64,000 bases of DNA from Desulfobacterales bacterium (GTDB lineage Bacteria; Desulfobacterota; Desulfobacteria; Desulfobacterales; JAQWFD01). Location: the NCBI GenBank assembly GCA_028704555.1, contig JAQWFD010000018.1, positions 1 through 64,000 of the forward strand. Reading direction: 5' to 3'. A program made the position numbers and the translations under genes. This document shows positions 8,435 to 16,763 of this stretch, in pieces. The first letter of the stretch is position 1; every line of letters begins with the position of its first letter. The notes below the pieces were generated by a model. That model had not been told where the DNA came from, searched no databases, and worked only from the letters and a program-made list of their open reading frames with translations.

Positions 8435-9652
8435 TCAGACCTCCAACAACTTGTGCAATCCTCTGTCAAAAATCATTTGCTTGTAGTACATTCTTCCCTT
8501 GGCTTTTATAAAATCAAGCATGGCACCGCCTTCCATAATTTGACTATATCTGACCGAGCCCGGCTCCGTACATTGCCGGCATAATTCCATACTGCCTACT
8601 TTTTTACGTATTTCCGCCGCTCCTGGCGAGGTCAGGATTTCGCTCAGGGATGCATATCTCAAATCGCCCACGCACGCATCCTGAATGGGACAGGGATATA
8701 CCTTTCGGTCATAATCTATGAAGACGTAGTCAAACAGCGCTGTACACGTCCATTGTTTTTCACCGGATATGATGCTTTCGAAAATTTTTTTATAATAAAA
8801 ATCCAGGTCCTTTTTCTCATCAGCATAAAACGTCGCGATCTTTTTCTGATCTCCTGCAGTCAATTCCAGTTGAGATCTGTACTTGTCATTCCTGAATCTC
8901 TTTTTTGATATAATGACAGAAGATATAATGGGAAACATTTGACGCTGTGATGCAAAATGAAACAGTTCTTCCAGTTCATTCACATTGGCATGCATAATGG
9001 TGGATTTGAGCATCGGAAAAAAGAAATCCGAATATATTTTTCTTAATTCCACCATCCCGTCGATGGTTGCTTTCTGCTTTTCAAAAGCACCCCGAGTTCC
9101 ACGAATGATATCATGGGTGTTGCCGATACCGTCCAACGATGATACCGGTACAAAATCGATCCCCAATCCCTTGAGCCTTGCCAGAACCCTTTCCAGCGTT
9201 GTCAAAATTTTATCCGTCAGATAACCGTTTGAAGGCACAATGATCGTCTGCAGTTTTTTCAAATTTCCGTGCTTTAATTTCAGATCAACAATTCCAAATA
9301 TTATCGCTTCCAGATCGTCCCTTAAATAAGGCTCTCCCCCGGTCAGATCGATCTCAACCAAATTTTGCATATAAGGATCCGACAAATAGCCCAGGATTTC
9401 ATCAACTGTCATTTCCTGTGTTATCAAGTCCGGATTTTCTTTACCGATTTTCCATATGCTGCACATAATACAATGAGAATTGCAGCGCCCGGTAACGGCA
9501 ATACTGACTCCCAACGGTTTCATGGGGGCACCGGTTTTTTTCAAACGTTGGTATCGAATGCTGTTGTTCAAAAGACGCTGTTCGATATACACCGCTTTTT
9601 CGTCAAAAGCGGCGACCGTTTCAGGCAATTCTTGTTTTGTATATGGCATCAT
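8435..9652 (-). CDS. Second radical SAM protein with SPASM-like C-terminus, coupled to mftC
   Basis: The radical SAM motif RCNSHCIMC puts the three cluster cysteines at about 57, 61 and 64 of the 405-residue form. A GGEP motif follows. C-terminal cysteines (WTC, YPCPIQDAC, LCRQC) and VGDLRYASLSEIL form a SPASM/twitch-like auxiliary-cluster region. The protein is clearly distinct from MftC. Its ATG at 9652 overlaps the mftC stop (ATGATG/TGA arrangement), so translation is coupled. This coupling suggests work in the same pathway, for example a further modification of the peptide or of a partner protein; no standard mycofactocin gene has this role. I do not recognise a named family, so function is open. 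Confidence 0.8.
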   Translation of the reverse strand: MMPYTKQELPETVAAFDEKAVYIEQRLLNNSIRYQRLKKTGAPMKPLGVSIAVTGRCNSHCIMCSIWKIGKENPDLITQEMTVDEILGYLSDPYMQNLVEIDLTGGEPYLRDDLEAIIFGIVDLKLKHGNLKKLQTIIVPSNGYLTDKILTTLERVLARLKGLGIDFVPVSSLDGIGNTHDIIRGTRGAFEKQKATIDGMVELRKIYSDFFFPMLKSTIMHANVNELEELFHFASQRQMFPIISSVIISKKRFRNDKYRSQLELTAGDQKKIATFYADEKKDLDFYYKKIFESIISGEKQWTCTALFDYVFIDYDRKVYPCPIQDACVGDLRYASLSEILTSPGAAEIRKKVGSMELCRQCTEPGSVRYSQIMEGGAMLDFIKAKGRMYYKQMIFDRGLHKLLEV

Positions 9653-10686
9653 GCAACACTTTCCCGAAGCTGAAGCTGAACCTGATATATGCATTCCGGA
9701 TCCGGGCAATTCAGCTCGTTTTTAAGAAAAAATGCGACAGCCGGGCATCCCCCATGGCATATATCAAACCGGGGACAACTCCGGCACGATTCGACTTTCA
9801 AATCCCGAAGCATTTGAAATACCGACGATGTATCCCAGATTGTTTTAAGAGAGGTTTCCAGTATATTTCCTGAATAAAATTCGGCTTCCTGAAGAAACGC
9901 ACAGGGATATACCCGACCGTCCGGAGATACGCTGCATGTCATTTTGGCAGCACCGCACATATTGAGTCCGAGATCCTTTCGGTCTTCGGCGGTGATGGAA
10001 AAAAAAGAATCCCCGGTCAGCACCTCCTTGTATTTATTCAAATAATCGGAAAGGCCCATAATCTGATCCTTGGTTAACTGAAGCCGTTTCCATGCGCCTC
10101 TGGCGCTTCCTGAAGGCCTGAACCTGGATAAACGGGTTTTGGCCTTATAAAACTTTCCCATTTTATATAAATCCGGAATTTCATGATAATTTAGCCGCGT
10201 TACAACCGAATTTATGCTTAAATTTGGAAAATTATATTTATTCAACAACTCAATCCCATGGATCGAACGCTCAAAGTTTCCCTTTCCCCGGTGAAGTGCA
10301 TTGACCTCAGGCGTAGCACCATCGAGGCTGACCTGAATGTAGAGCATCGGCATCGTTGAAAATTTTTTGGCGACCTCGTCATTGATCAATGTCCCGTTCG
10401 TACTGACGCATGTAACGATGTTTTTTTCGTGGCAATAATTCAGTATTTCAAACAGGTCCTCCCGCAATATGGGTTCCCCACCCCCTATGTTAACCTGAAA
10501 TACCTTTAAGCGATGCAAATCATCGATAAAAGACTTACACTGTGCCAACGTCATATCTTCTTTGCAGTTTGCCATCGTTCCTGCGGACAGGCAGTGACGG
10601 CAGGACAGATTGCATTTTTTTGTAATTTCCCAAGTGACATTAACAGGGGCACTCAGCCTCCGGTTATACAGATATTCTGTTTTCAA
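9649..10686 (-). CDS. mftC: Mycofactocin radical SAM maturase MftC
   Basis: The 345-residue protein has CX3CX2C at C25, C29 and C32 (KKCNLSCRHC), NIGGGEP at 66-72 and the SPASM cysteines C244, C251, C262, C301, C304, C310, C314, C327 and C332. Segments TGDSFFSI, GLNMCGA and CPDPEC are diagnostic for MftC over related SPASM proteins. MftC acts on the C-terminal Val-Tyr of MftA: oxidative decarboxylation of the tyrosine, then a carbon-carbon crosslink to the valine. The start overlaps the end of mftB by 23 bases, and the stop overlaps the next radical SAM gene, indicating one tightly translated block. Confidence 0.93.
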   Translation of the reverse strand: MKTEYLYNRRLSAPVNVTWEITKKCNLSCRHCLSAGTMANCKEDMTLAQCKSFIDDLHRLKVFQVNIGGGEPILREDLFEILNYCHEKNIVTCVSTNGTLINDEVAKKFSTMPMLYIQVSLDGATPEVNALHRGKGNFERSIHGIELLNKYNFPNLSINSVVTRLNYHEIPDLYKMGKFYKAKTRLSRFRPSGSARGAWKRLQLTKDQIMGLSDYLNKYKEVLTGDSFFSITAEDRKDLGLNMCGAAKMTCSVSPDGRVYPCAFLQEAEFYSGNILETSLKTIWDTSSVFQMLRDLKVESCRSCPRFDICHGGCPAVAFFLKNELNCPDPECIYQVQLQLRESVA

Positions 10687-10921
10687 GAATCAGCCCCCTT
10701 TCAACCAATTTTGAAAGTATTTTTTGAATTTTTTTACTTTTGCTTTCACTCAGCCGACACAGATCCGATGCATTCTGACATCCGGACAGCTGCTCAGCAT
10801 CCAACAGATCACCGGAATTCACAAATGTGAGATTCGTATCCTCGGCACAGTAAAAAAGAAGTCCGAACGATTCATTTCTAACTGAAACTCCGGACGCCAA
10901 TCGATAAATGACATCCTCCAT
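10664..10921 (-). CDS. mftB: Mycofactocin peptide chaperone MftB (PqqD-like)
   Basis: An 85-residue RiPP recognition element protein. The N-terminal pattern YRLASGVSVRNESFGLLFY followed by a 'LTFVNSGDLL' strand matches MftB, and the winged-helix end is predicted around 60-85. MftB binds the MftA leader and presents it to MftC. It lies directly upstream of and overlaps mftC, and its ATG follows the ABM gene stop by four bases. Although short, its position and sequence pattern make the call firm. Confidence 0.9.
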   Translation of the reverse strand: MEDVIYRLASGVSVRNESFGLLFYCAEDTNLTFVNSGDLLDAEQLSGCQNASDLCRLSESKSKKIQKILSKLVERGLILENRISV

Positions 10922-10925
10922 TTAA

Positions 10926-11216
10926 TTATTTCCTTTCGGCTTCATAGATGTTTACGTCCATCTTTCCGTCAATCATATCTTTGTTCTTAAGAGAAAATTC
11001 AACAAAATGAGGCTCCTTAAAATGCATTTCAATCGCATCCTGGCTTTCCCATTCCTCAAAGAACAGAAATGTATCTGAATCCTCAGCCCCCACATAAAGA
11101 TTATAACTGATACATCTTTTCTCCTGTCGGGAGCATGCGATCACAACCTGTGCCAAGTTCATAAAAGCATGCTTTTTCCCAGGTTTTACTTTGAATTTTG
11201 CCGCAATCACAATCAT
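10926..11216 (-). CDS. ABM-fold (antibiotic biosynthesis monooxygenase/YgiN-like) protein
   Basis: A 96-residue ferredoxin-like alpha-beta domain: IAAKFKVKPGKKHAF, YNLYVGAEDSDTFLFFEEW and HFKEPHFVEF follow the ABM/quinol monooxygenase pattern, including the conserved His of the 'HxxxPH' region. Family members are small dimers; some oxidise quinones or polyketides without cofactors, others only bind ligands. The ATG at 11216 has an AAAGGAG site; the longer frame lacks one. It sits between etfB and mftB in the operon. A role in quinone handling or in processing of a mycofactocin-linked metabolite is conceivable but unproven. Confidence 0.72.
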   Translation of the reverse strand: MIVIAAKFKVKPGKKHAFMNLAQVVIACSRQEKRCISYNLYVGAEDSDTFLFFEEWESQDAIEMHFKEPHFVEFSLKNKDMIDGKMDVNIYEAERK

Positions 11217-11280
11217 CGTATTTCTCCTTTGTTGCACTTTAATTCAAAAACAGCTTTCAAAAGCCATCGTCACAATTTGA

Positions 11281-12165
11281 TTAGCAAAGCCATTCAATCA
11301 ACCGGTTTTCTTGCATAAAGGAAATAATCCCCTCTGCCACTTCCCCGGGTTCTCCGTTAACAACCAGACCTTTTTTTGCTTCCATCCCCCCGGACACAAA
11401 TGCATCAATTCGCTGCTCAGCCGTCAAATCCGGATCCGGTGTAAATATCAAGTGAGGTTCGGGTTTAAAGGGCAGCATCTGATATTTTAACCCGATCATC
11501 ACATCCGGTTTTTGATACATATGCAGCAGAGACGTTAAAGGCATTTCCACTGTTTTTATCAAAAAAATCTCTGCATCTATTTTTCCAGGCAATGATGCCT
11601 CCCTGGGTTTGTTAATAGACGCATCGACCGTCACGACGGCCGGCAATTGACATTCGATGGCCTGACGAAATCCTTTTTCCTGTTTGCGTTTAATCAAAAT
11701 ACTATCCATCTGATCGGAAAGAAGAACTTCGGTCGCCGCCGATACCATCGGCATACCCAGAAACTCCGCCACCCATGCCGGTGTCGGATCGGCGTGATAC
11801 ATATCTCCGGTATCTCCGAAAAGGAGCAAATTAAAATTATTTTCCCTGACAAACCGTGCGACGGCAAAGGCTACAGCTACGGGAATTTCATTCAGGGGCC
11901 AATCATCGGCCCAGATTCTGTATGCATCGTCCGCCCCCAGTGCCTTACATTGGCGAAGCGATCGTTCCATTTTATCCGGCCCGACGCAAACCGTTGTCAC
12001 CGAACCGCCGATTTTTTCTCTGATCCGAAGCGCTGTTTCCAGTGCGTTGATATCGGACGGATTCGTTACATATACGATCCTTTTTTTATCAATTCTGCCG
12101 GTATGCCGATCAACCTCAATTGATACCGGATCCGGTACCTGTTTTATGCAGACCAATATGTTCAT
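11281..12165 (-). CDS. etfB: Electron transfer flavoprotein beta subunit
   Basis: Begins MNILVCIKQVPDP and contains NPSDINALETALRI and the PAVVTVDASINKPREASL block, all ETF-beta hallmarks. At 294 residues it is longer than the usual 250-260 because of a C-terminal tail. ETF-beta forms a heterodimer with ETF-alpha, binds AMP or a second FAD, and carries electrons from flavin dehydrogenases to ETF:quinone oxidoreductase. The ATG at 12165 has a GGGGAGG site and lies 17 bases after fixX. The order etfA-fixC-fixX-etfB splits the two ETF subunits around the quinone-reductase genes. Confidence 0.9.
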   Translation of the reverse strand: MNILVCIKQVPDPVSIEVDRHTGRIDKKRIVYVTNPSDINALETALRIREKIGGSVTTVCVGPDKMERSLRQCKALGADDAYRIWADDWPLNEIPVAVAFAVARFVRENNFNLLLFGDTGDMYHADPTPAWVAEFLGMPMVSAATEVLLSDQMDSILIKRKQEKGFRQAIECQLPAVVTVDASINKPREASLPGKIDAEIFLIKTVEMPLTSLLHMYQKPDVMIGLKYQMLPFKPEPHLIFTPDPDLTAEQRIDAFVSGGMEAKKGLVVNGEPGEVAEGIISFMQENRLIEWLC

Positions 12166-12182
12166 CCAACCCGCCTCCCCTG

Positions 12183-12455
12183 TTATGCTTCTCTGAAGCT
12201 GACGCCAAAACCACCGTCCGGGTAATTCCAATCAATCCCGTTATTTGCACAAATCACATAACATGTTCCGCATTCGAGACATCCCAGACATGTATGAATC
12301 ACCTCATTGCCGGAAAGTGTAAATAATCCGGCCGGGCAACAAAAAAGGCACGGTCGCTCTTTACATTCAGCGCATCGTTCTTTATTAAGTATTATGTGGG
12401 ATTGATCATTGATCCGAAATCTTACCGAATCCAGTTTTTCCTGTATGTTTACCAT
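12183..12455 (-). CDS. fixX: FixX-like ferredoxin partner of ETF-quinone oxidoreductase
   Basis: This 90-residue protein has the cysteine sets CAECKERPCLFCC and CLGCLECGTCYVIC typical of FixX/ETF-QO iron-sulfur domains, and ends in the YPDGGFGV sequence that marks the family. It overlaps the end of fixC by 7 bases, so the two are translationally coupled. Together FixC and FixX equal the single-chain mitochondrial ETF-QO, passing electrons from ETF to the quinone pool at the membrane. Confidence 0.9.
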   Translation of the reverse strand: MVNIQEKLDSVRFRINDQSHIILNKERCAECKERPCLFCCPAGLFTLSGNEVIHTCLGCLECGTCYVICANNGIDWNYPDGGFGVSFREA

Positions 12456-13759
12456 CCTATTGCCCTCCCGCCTTCATACAGATCCCTTAAAATACGCCAC
12501 CACGACACCGGAGATTGTTTGATTACGGATGATATCTGACGCCAAAGTTTCTCTTTTTCCCCCTTGCACTTGAAAATATGCTCTGCTGTTCTGCAAATCA
12601 TATCAGGGTATACATTCTGAACACGCTCATTATTCAAGAAATGCGGTGTTCTTCTAAATTTCTTGAAATCTTTCAAAATGTTGTGCTCATCCAGAAATGT
12701 TTCATACCGTGCCAGACTCGATGCCGAATAATCTGCATCCGATGAAGCTTTTAAAACCGTTTTTGCTGCGGCTTCACCCGAAGCCATGGCATAATTCATG
12801 CCCTGAAGATAGTATCCAGTCACCAGCACAAACCCGACGGCATCACCAACAACAATCAACCCCGGAGCATAACGACGAGGAAACATATCCCAACCGCCTT
12901 CCGGTATCAAATGAGCCGAATATTCCTTCACGACTCCGCCCCGGATCAATGGCCTGATCGATCGGTGCTGTTTGAAACATTCCAGAAATTCATACGCTTT
13001 TTCTCTTTTCTCCACGAGTGATGACAGTTGTGTTATGACACCGATGGAGATACTCGAGCCATTCGTATACAAAAAAGCGCCGCCATTAACGTCTTTGGTA
13101 ACTGATCCGACGATTTCATATGCAGCGCCCTCATTGGCATTCAGCTGGAATCTTTCATCAATCCGTGACCGATCCAGCTCTATAATTTCCTTGACTCCCA
13201 ATGAAATCTCATCCGCACGAAACGTTCTCTGTAAACCCGCCTGTTTGGCCAGCAATGAATTTACTCCATCTGCGGCAATAACCACGTTTGCGTAAAGCTC
13301 TCCTTGAGGGCATCGGGTACAAACCCCTGTCACCATCCCCTCTTTTTTTATCAACCCATCCACAACGGTATCCGTAATCAACAACACACCCGCGTCCACG
13401 GCTTTGCGGGCCAGCCACTGATCCAGCTTGGGACGTAAGACCGTAAAGCCGCTATATGGTGCTTTTGAAAAATGATCGCACCTGAAATCCATGGTCAATA
13501 AATGATCCGGTGACATCATCCCCAATATCCGTCTGGATATATGCCGCTCAACAGCTGCTTCCCTGTAAAAATCCGGATATAACCGTTCCAGCAGCTGCGT
13601 ATCATACAACGCGCCTCCGGAAACATTTTTTGCACCCGGATATTCGCCGCGCTCAATCAGAACAACATTTAAACCCTTTTGAGCCATAACCATTGCTGCG
13701 GTTGACCCGGCAGGCCCTGCTCCAACCACAATCGCATCAAAATTCCTACGGTTTTTCAT
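12449..13759 (-). CDS. fixC: FixC-like ETF:quinone oxidoreductase flavoprotein
   Basis: The 436-residue flavoprotein starts with the FAD dinucleotide fold DAIVVGAGPAGSTAAM (8-23) and ERGEYPGAKNVSGG, with a second FAD segment GLIVVGDAVGFV later. This is the FixC/ETF-QO pattern. It takes electrons from the ETF encoded around it and, with FixX, reduces menaquinone. The start lies 6 bases after etfA. Such genes in the window link mycofactocin or flavoenzyme oxidation directly to the respiratory chain. Confidence 0.9.
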   Translation of the reverse strand: MKNRRNFDAIVVGAGPAGSTAAMVMAQKGLNVVLIERGEYPGAKNVSGGALYDTQLLERLYPDFYREAAVERHISRRILGMMSPDHLLTMDFRCDHFSKAPYSGFTVLRPKLDQWLARKAVDAGVLLITDTVVDGLIKKEGMVTGVCTRCPQGELYANVVIAADGVNSLLAKQAGLQRTFRADEISLGVKEIIELDRSRIDERFQLNANEGAAYEIVGSVTKDVNGGAFLYTNGSSISIGVITQLSSLVEKREKAYEFLECFKQHRSIRPLIRGGVVKEYSAHLIPEGGWDMFPRRYAPGLIVVGDAVGFVLVTGYYLQGMNYAMASGEAAAKTVLKASSDADYSASSLARYETFLDEHNILKDFKKFRRTPHFLNNERVQNVYPDMICRTAEHIFKCKGEKEKLWRQISSVIKQSPVSWWRILRDLYEGGRAIGW

Positions 13760-13765
13760 TCGCGT

Positions 13766-14770
13766 TCAACCCTGTTTTTTGTGAAGCTCTTTACGTTCCC
13801 GAAGTTTTCGAATCAAATCCGGTAATATTTTATGCACATCACCCACGGCCGCTAAATCCGCTATTTTCATTATGTCCGCATTCGAATCCGTATTGACTGC
13901 CACGATCTTTTTACAGTCCTTAATGCCCATAACATGCTGAATCGCCCCGGATATTCCAAACGCAAGATACAAACTAGATCGAAGAATTTTTCCACTGGCG
14001 CCGACCATTCGATCCGAAGATATCCATCCTTTATCCTGAGCCATTCTCGATCCGCCGACCGGAACCTCCATCAATTCTCCCAGTTCCCACAATTGCTCAT
14101 AGGTTCGACTGTCTCCGGCTCCATTGCCACCCGAAATAACAATGTCCGCCTCGGTCAAATCAATTTCATGGTAATTGGAAGCTATAAAATTCAAATGAGT
14201 GATACGAGCGTCATTTCGACAAACCGATTCCACACTGATAATTTCGGGTTTAGTTGACCCATCGAGGGCTTCAATTCCCCGGGTATCCGGCGGAAACCCC
14301 AGTATCAAAGTATTCTCTGTTTCGACAACCGTCTGTTCCTGGGCTTCCCCGTTGCAGATCCATCGGGCCGCCTCGACGTGATGGCTATCCAGCACTTTAG
14401 CGAAAATGCATCCGGGTATAAAATAAATCATCAGCCGGGCACTCAACAAGGAGGCAACTTCCCTTCCATTGTATGTCATCCCCACAAGCAGAAGTTTGGG
14501 CGGGTTGTTCTTTAACAGATATTCCAGATTATTCAGGTATAACTCCGAATTGTAATTCGACAGGTTTGTATCCTTTACCCAGTAAATGCATTCGGCGCCG
14601 TATTCGGCCAATTGATCCATGATGGGCTTTTGATACTTGCCGAATGTAACCGCGCAAACCTTACCTCCGGTTTTCCCCTTCAGTGTTTTTCCGATTCCGA
14701 GCAGCTCTTTCGTCAAATCCGTTATTTCGCTTTCATTATTCTCAGATATAATCCAAATATCTTTTGTCAT
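13766..14770 (-). CDS. etfA: Electron transfer flavoprotein alpha subunit
   Basis: The C-terminal FAD-binding region VGGSRMAQDKGW, VGASGKILRSSLYLAFGISGA and IVAVNTDSNADIMKIADL identify ETF-alpha; the 334-residue length is normal. It begins 23 bases downstream of the first FadH/OYE gene and ends 6 bases before fixC. Position directly after two FAD/FMN/Fe-S enzymes suggests they are its electron donors, or acceptors in a confurcating scheme. Whether this ETF is bifurcating cannot be decided by eye. Confidence 0.92.
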   Translation of the reverse strand: MTKDIWIISENNESEITDLTKELLGIGKTLKGKTGGKVCAVTFGKYQKPIMDQLAEYGAECIYWVKDTNLSNYNSELYLNNLEYLLKNNPPKLLLVGMTYNGREVASLLSARLMIYFIPGCIFAKVLDSHHVEAARWICNGEAQEQTVVETENTLILGFPPDTRGIEALDGSTKPEIISVESVCRNDARITHLNFIASNYHEIDLTEADIVISGGNGAGDSRTYEQLWELGELMEVPVGGSRMAQDKGWISSDRMVGASGKILRSSLYLAFGISGAIQHVMGIKDCKKIVAVNTDSNADIMKIADLAAVGDVHKILPDLIRKLRERKELHKKQG

Positions 14771-14793
14771 GATAACGCCCTGTATCTTGTAAA

Positions 14794-16752
14794 TTATAGT
14801 TGTATACCCACCCTGAACCCGTCCCTTATTGCCGAATCAACCCTTCTGGGCGCAAGACAATCCCCGATACGATATAATTCCTTTATTTTGCCTTTCAGTG
14901 CGAGATACAATTCATCGTTTGCCTGGTTCGGAGTTGCCAGCACCACTTGATCAATCCCATCCCATTGTCTGACTTTTCCCGAATAATTGTGGATCGCCGT
15001 GACCGTATTTTCCTTGATTCCAATCAGGGAATAATTCGGGGAAAGCGTCACACCCTTTTCCCGGACCCGCTTATACCAGAGCTCAAGATCAAGGGTTCTG
15101 CCAAGGTCCTGCCCCACATAGAGAGAGGGAGAAATGACCTCGACAGTTTTCCCTTGATCGGCCAGCATTTCCGCAGTTCCGGTCGACTGGTGGAACCCGA
15201 TCTGATCGATCATTACAAGATTTGATCCCAATGCAGGTTTTTTTGTCAGAATATCCCACAGGGTAAACACATTTTCCTGATCACAGCCTTCGATACCGGG
15301 CTTCTGAAAAATTGAGCCTGTAGCGGCAATGACCACATCGGGCATTTCCCTCAATATGTCCGCCGCGCATATTATTCGGGACAGCCGGACATCGACTTCG
15401 GTATCATTCAGAGCATTGGTAAGATTTCTGACAACATCTCCAAATTCGGATCTGTACGGCAAGCGCCCGGCAACAAGCGCCTGACCCCCGAGTTCATCAT
15501 TTTGTTCGATCAACGTCACCCGATGGCCTCGCTTTGCGGCTATGCACGCTGCTTCCATTCCGGCCGGCCCGCCGCCGATAACTATAACCTTCTTCGGGGT
15601 ATCCGTACGTACGTTTCTACCGACTCCCCATTTCTTTTCATTACCTGCGGCCGGATTCTGGATACATCCAATGCTTCGATTGATTCCCACCCGACCGATA
15701 CAATCCTGGTTGCAGGAAAGACACATGCGAATCGAATCATCCTGACCGTTGAATGCCTTATTGGCAAACTCCGGATCACTGATTTGAGCCCGCACCATCC
15801 CTACCAGATCGGCATGTCCCTCCTGCAGAATTTTTTCAGCATGCGTCGGGTCCTTGATTCGTCCGACCGAAATTACGGGAATATTCACGGCCCTTCGAAT
15901 GGCCGACGTCATATAAACGCTGTAACCGGGAGGCATCGCCATGGTCCCCTCAACCATGAAAAGGGCATGGGTAGCGATCCCCACGCTGGTATTGATGTAA
16001 TCAAACAAACCCGATTCATCCACTTTTTTCGCAATAGCAACCACATCCGGAACCCCAAGCCCTCCGTCTACAAATTCCTCACCGGAAAGCCGAATACCGA
16101 CGACAAAATCAGATCCGACTTCACATCGAACGGCCTCTGCAATTTCTCGAACCAGCCGGAACCTGTTTTCGGGGTTTCCACCGTATTCATCTTCTCGTTG
16201 ATTACTCAGGGGCGACAGAAACTGCCTCAAAATTGATGAATGCGATCCCTGAAATTCCAGTCCGTCAAACCCCCCTTCTTTGACCAGTGAGGCCGACCGG
16301 GCATAGGATGAAACCAACTGCCGGATTTCAATCTTGTCCATCTGTTTGGGCACTTCCCGGAAAAGTGGATCCGGAATGGGAGAGGGTCCCCACACCGGCA
16401 GTGCTGTATGAATGCTCGACCCCTGTGCGCCGTTATGATTGATTTGAGCAAAGATTTTCGCGCCGTACTGATGAACCCAATTCGTCATCAACCGGTATCC
16501 GGGCAAAACCGATTCATCAAACACATCAATAAGTTTTTCATAGGCCCGATCTGTAGGATGCACCGTCTGCTCTTCCGTAATAATCAACCCGCAACCGCCT
16601 TTAGCGCGTTCAGCGTAATAATAGGAAAGTCGTTCGCTGGGCAACCCACGCTCCGCAAGATTGGTCAGGTGCGCCGGAAATACAATGCGATTTCGTAATC
16701 TTACATTCCCGATTTCAATCGGACTGAATAAATGTTTAAACCGTTTTGACAT
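14794..16752 (-). CDS. FadH/OYE-family Fe-S flavoenzyme (mycofactocin-associated type), copy 1
   Basis: 652 residues in three parts: an OYE-like FMN barrel (starting FKHLFSPIEIGNVRLRNRIV), the Fe-S motif CLSCNQDCIGRVGINRSIGC (CX2CX3CX11C), and an FAD/NAD domain beginning KKVIVIGGGPAGMEAACIAA. This is the layout of 2,4-dienoyl-CoA reductase. TIGRFAM models exist for a pair of such enzymes found next to mycofactocin genes, including in deltaproteobacteria; this gene and its neighbour fit that pair. The ATG at 16752 has GAGGTG and lies 11 bases after the upstream paralogue. It may exchange electrons with mycofactocin, NAD(P)H or ETF. Confidence 0.85.
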   Translation of the reverse strand: MSKRFKHLFSPIEIGNVRLRNRIVFPAHLTNLAERGLPSERLSYYYAERAKGGCGLIITEEQTVHPTDRAYEKLIDVFDESVLPGYRLMTNWVHQYGAKIFAQINHNGAQGSSIHTALPVWGPSPIPDPLFREVPKQMDKIEIRQLVSSYARSASLVKEGGFDGLEFQGSHSSILRQFLSPLSNQREDEYGGNPENRFRLVREIAEAVRCEVGSDFVVGIRLSGEEFVDGGLGVPDVVAIAKKVDESGLFDYINTSVGIATHALFMVEGTMAMPPGYSVYMTSAIRRAVNIPVISVGRIKDPTHAEKILQEGHADLVGMVRAQISDPEFANKAFNGQDDSIRMCLSCNQDCIGRVGINRSIGCIQNPAAGNEKKWGVGRNVRTDTPKKVIVIGGGPAGMEAACIAAKRGHRVTLIEQNDELGGQALVAGRLPYRSEFGDVVRNLTNALNDTEVDVRLSRIICAADILREMPDVVIAATGSIFQKPGIEGCDQENVFTLWDILTKKPALGSNLVMIDQIGFHQSTGTAEMLADQGKTVEVISPSLYVGQDLGRTLDLELWYKRVREKGVTLSPNYSLIGIKENTVTAIHNYSGKVRQWDGIDQVVLATPNQANDELYLALKGKIKELYRIGDCLAPRRVDSAIRDGFRVGIQL

Positions 16753-16763
16753 AAATATGCACC

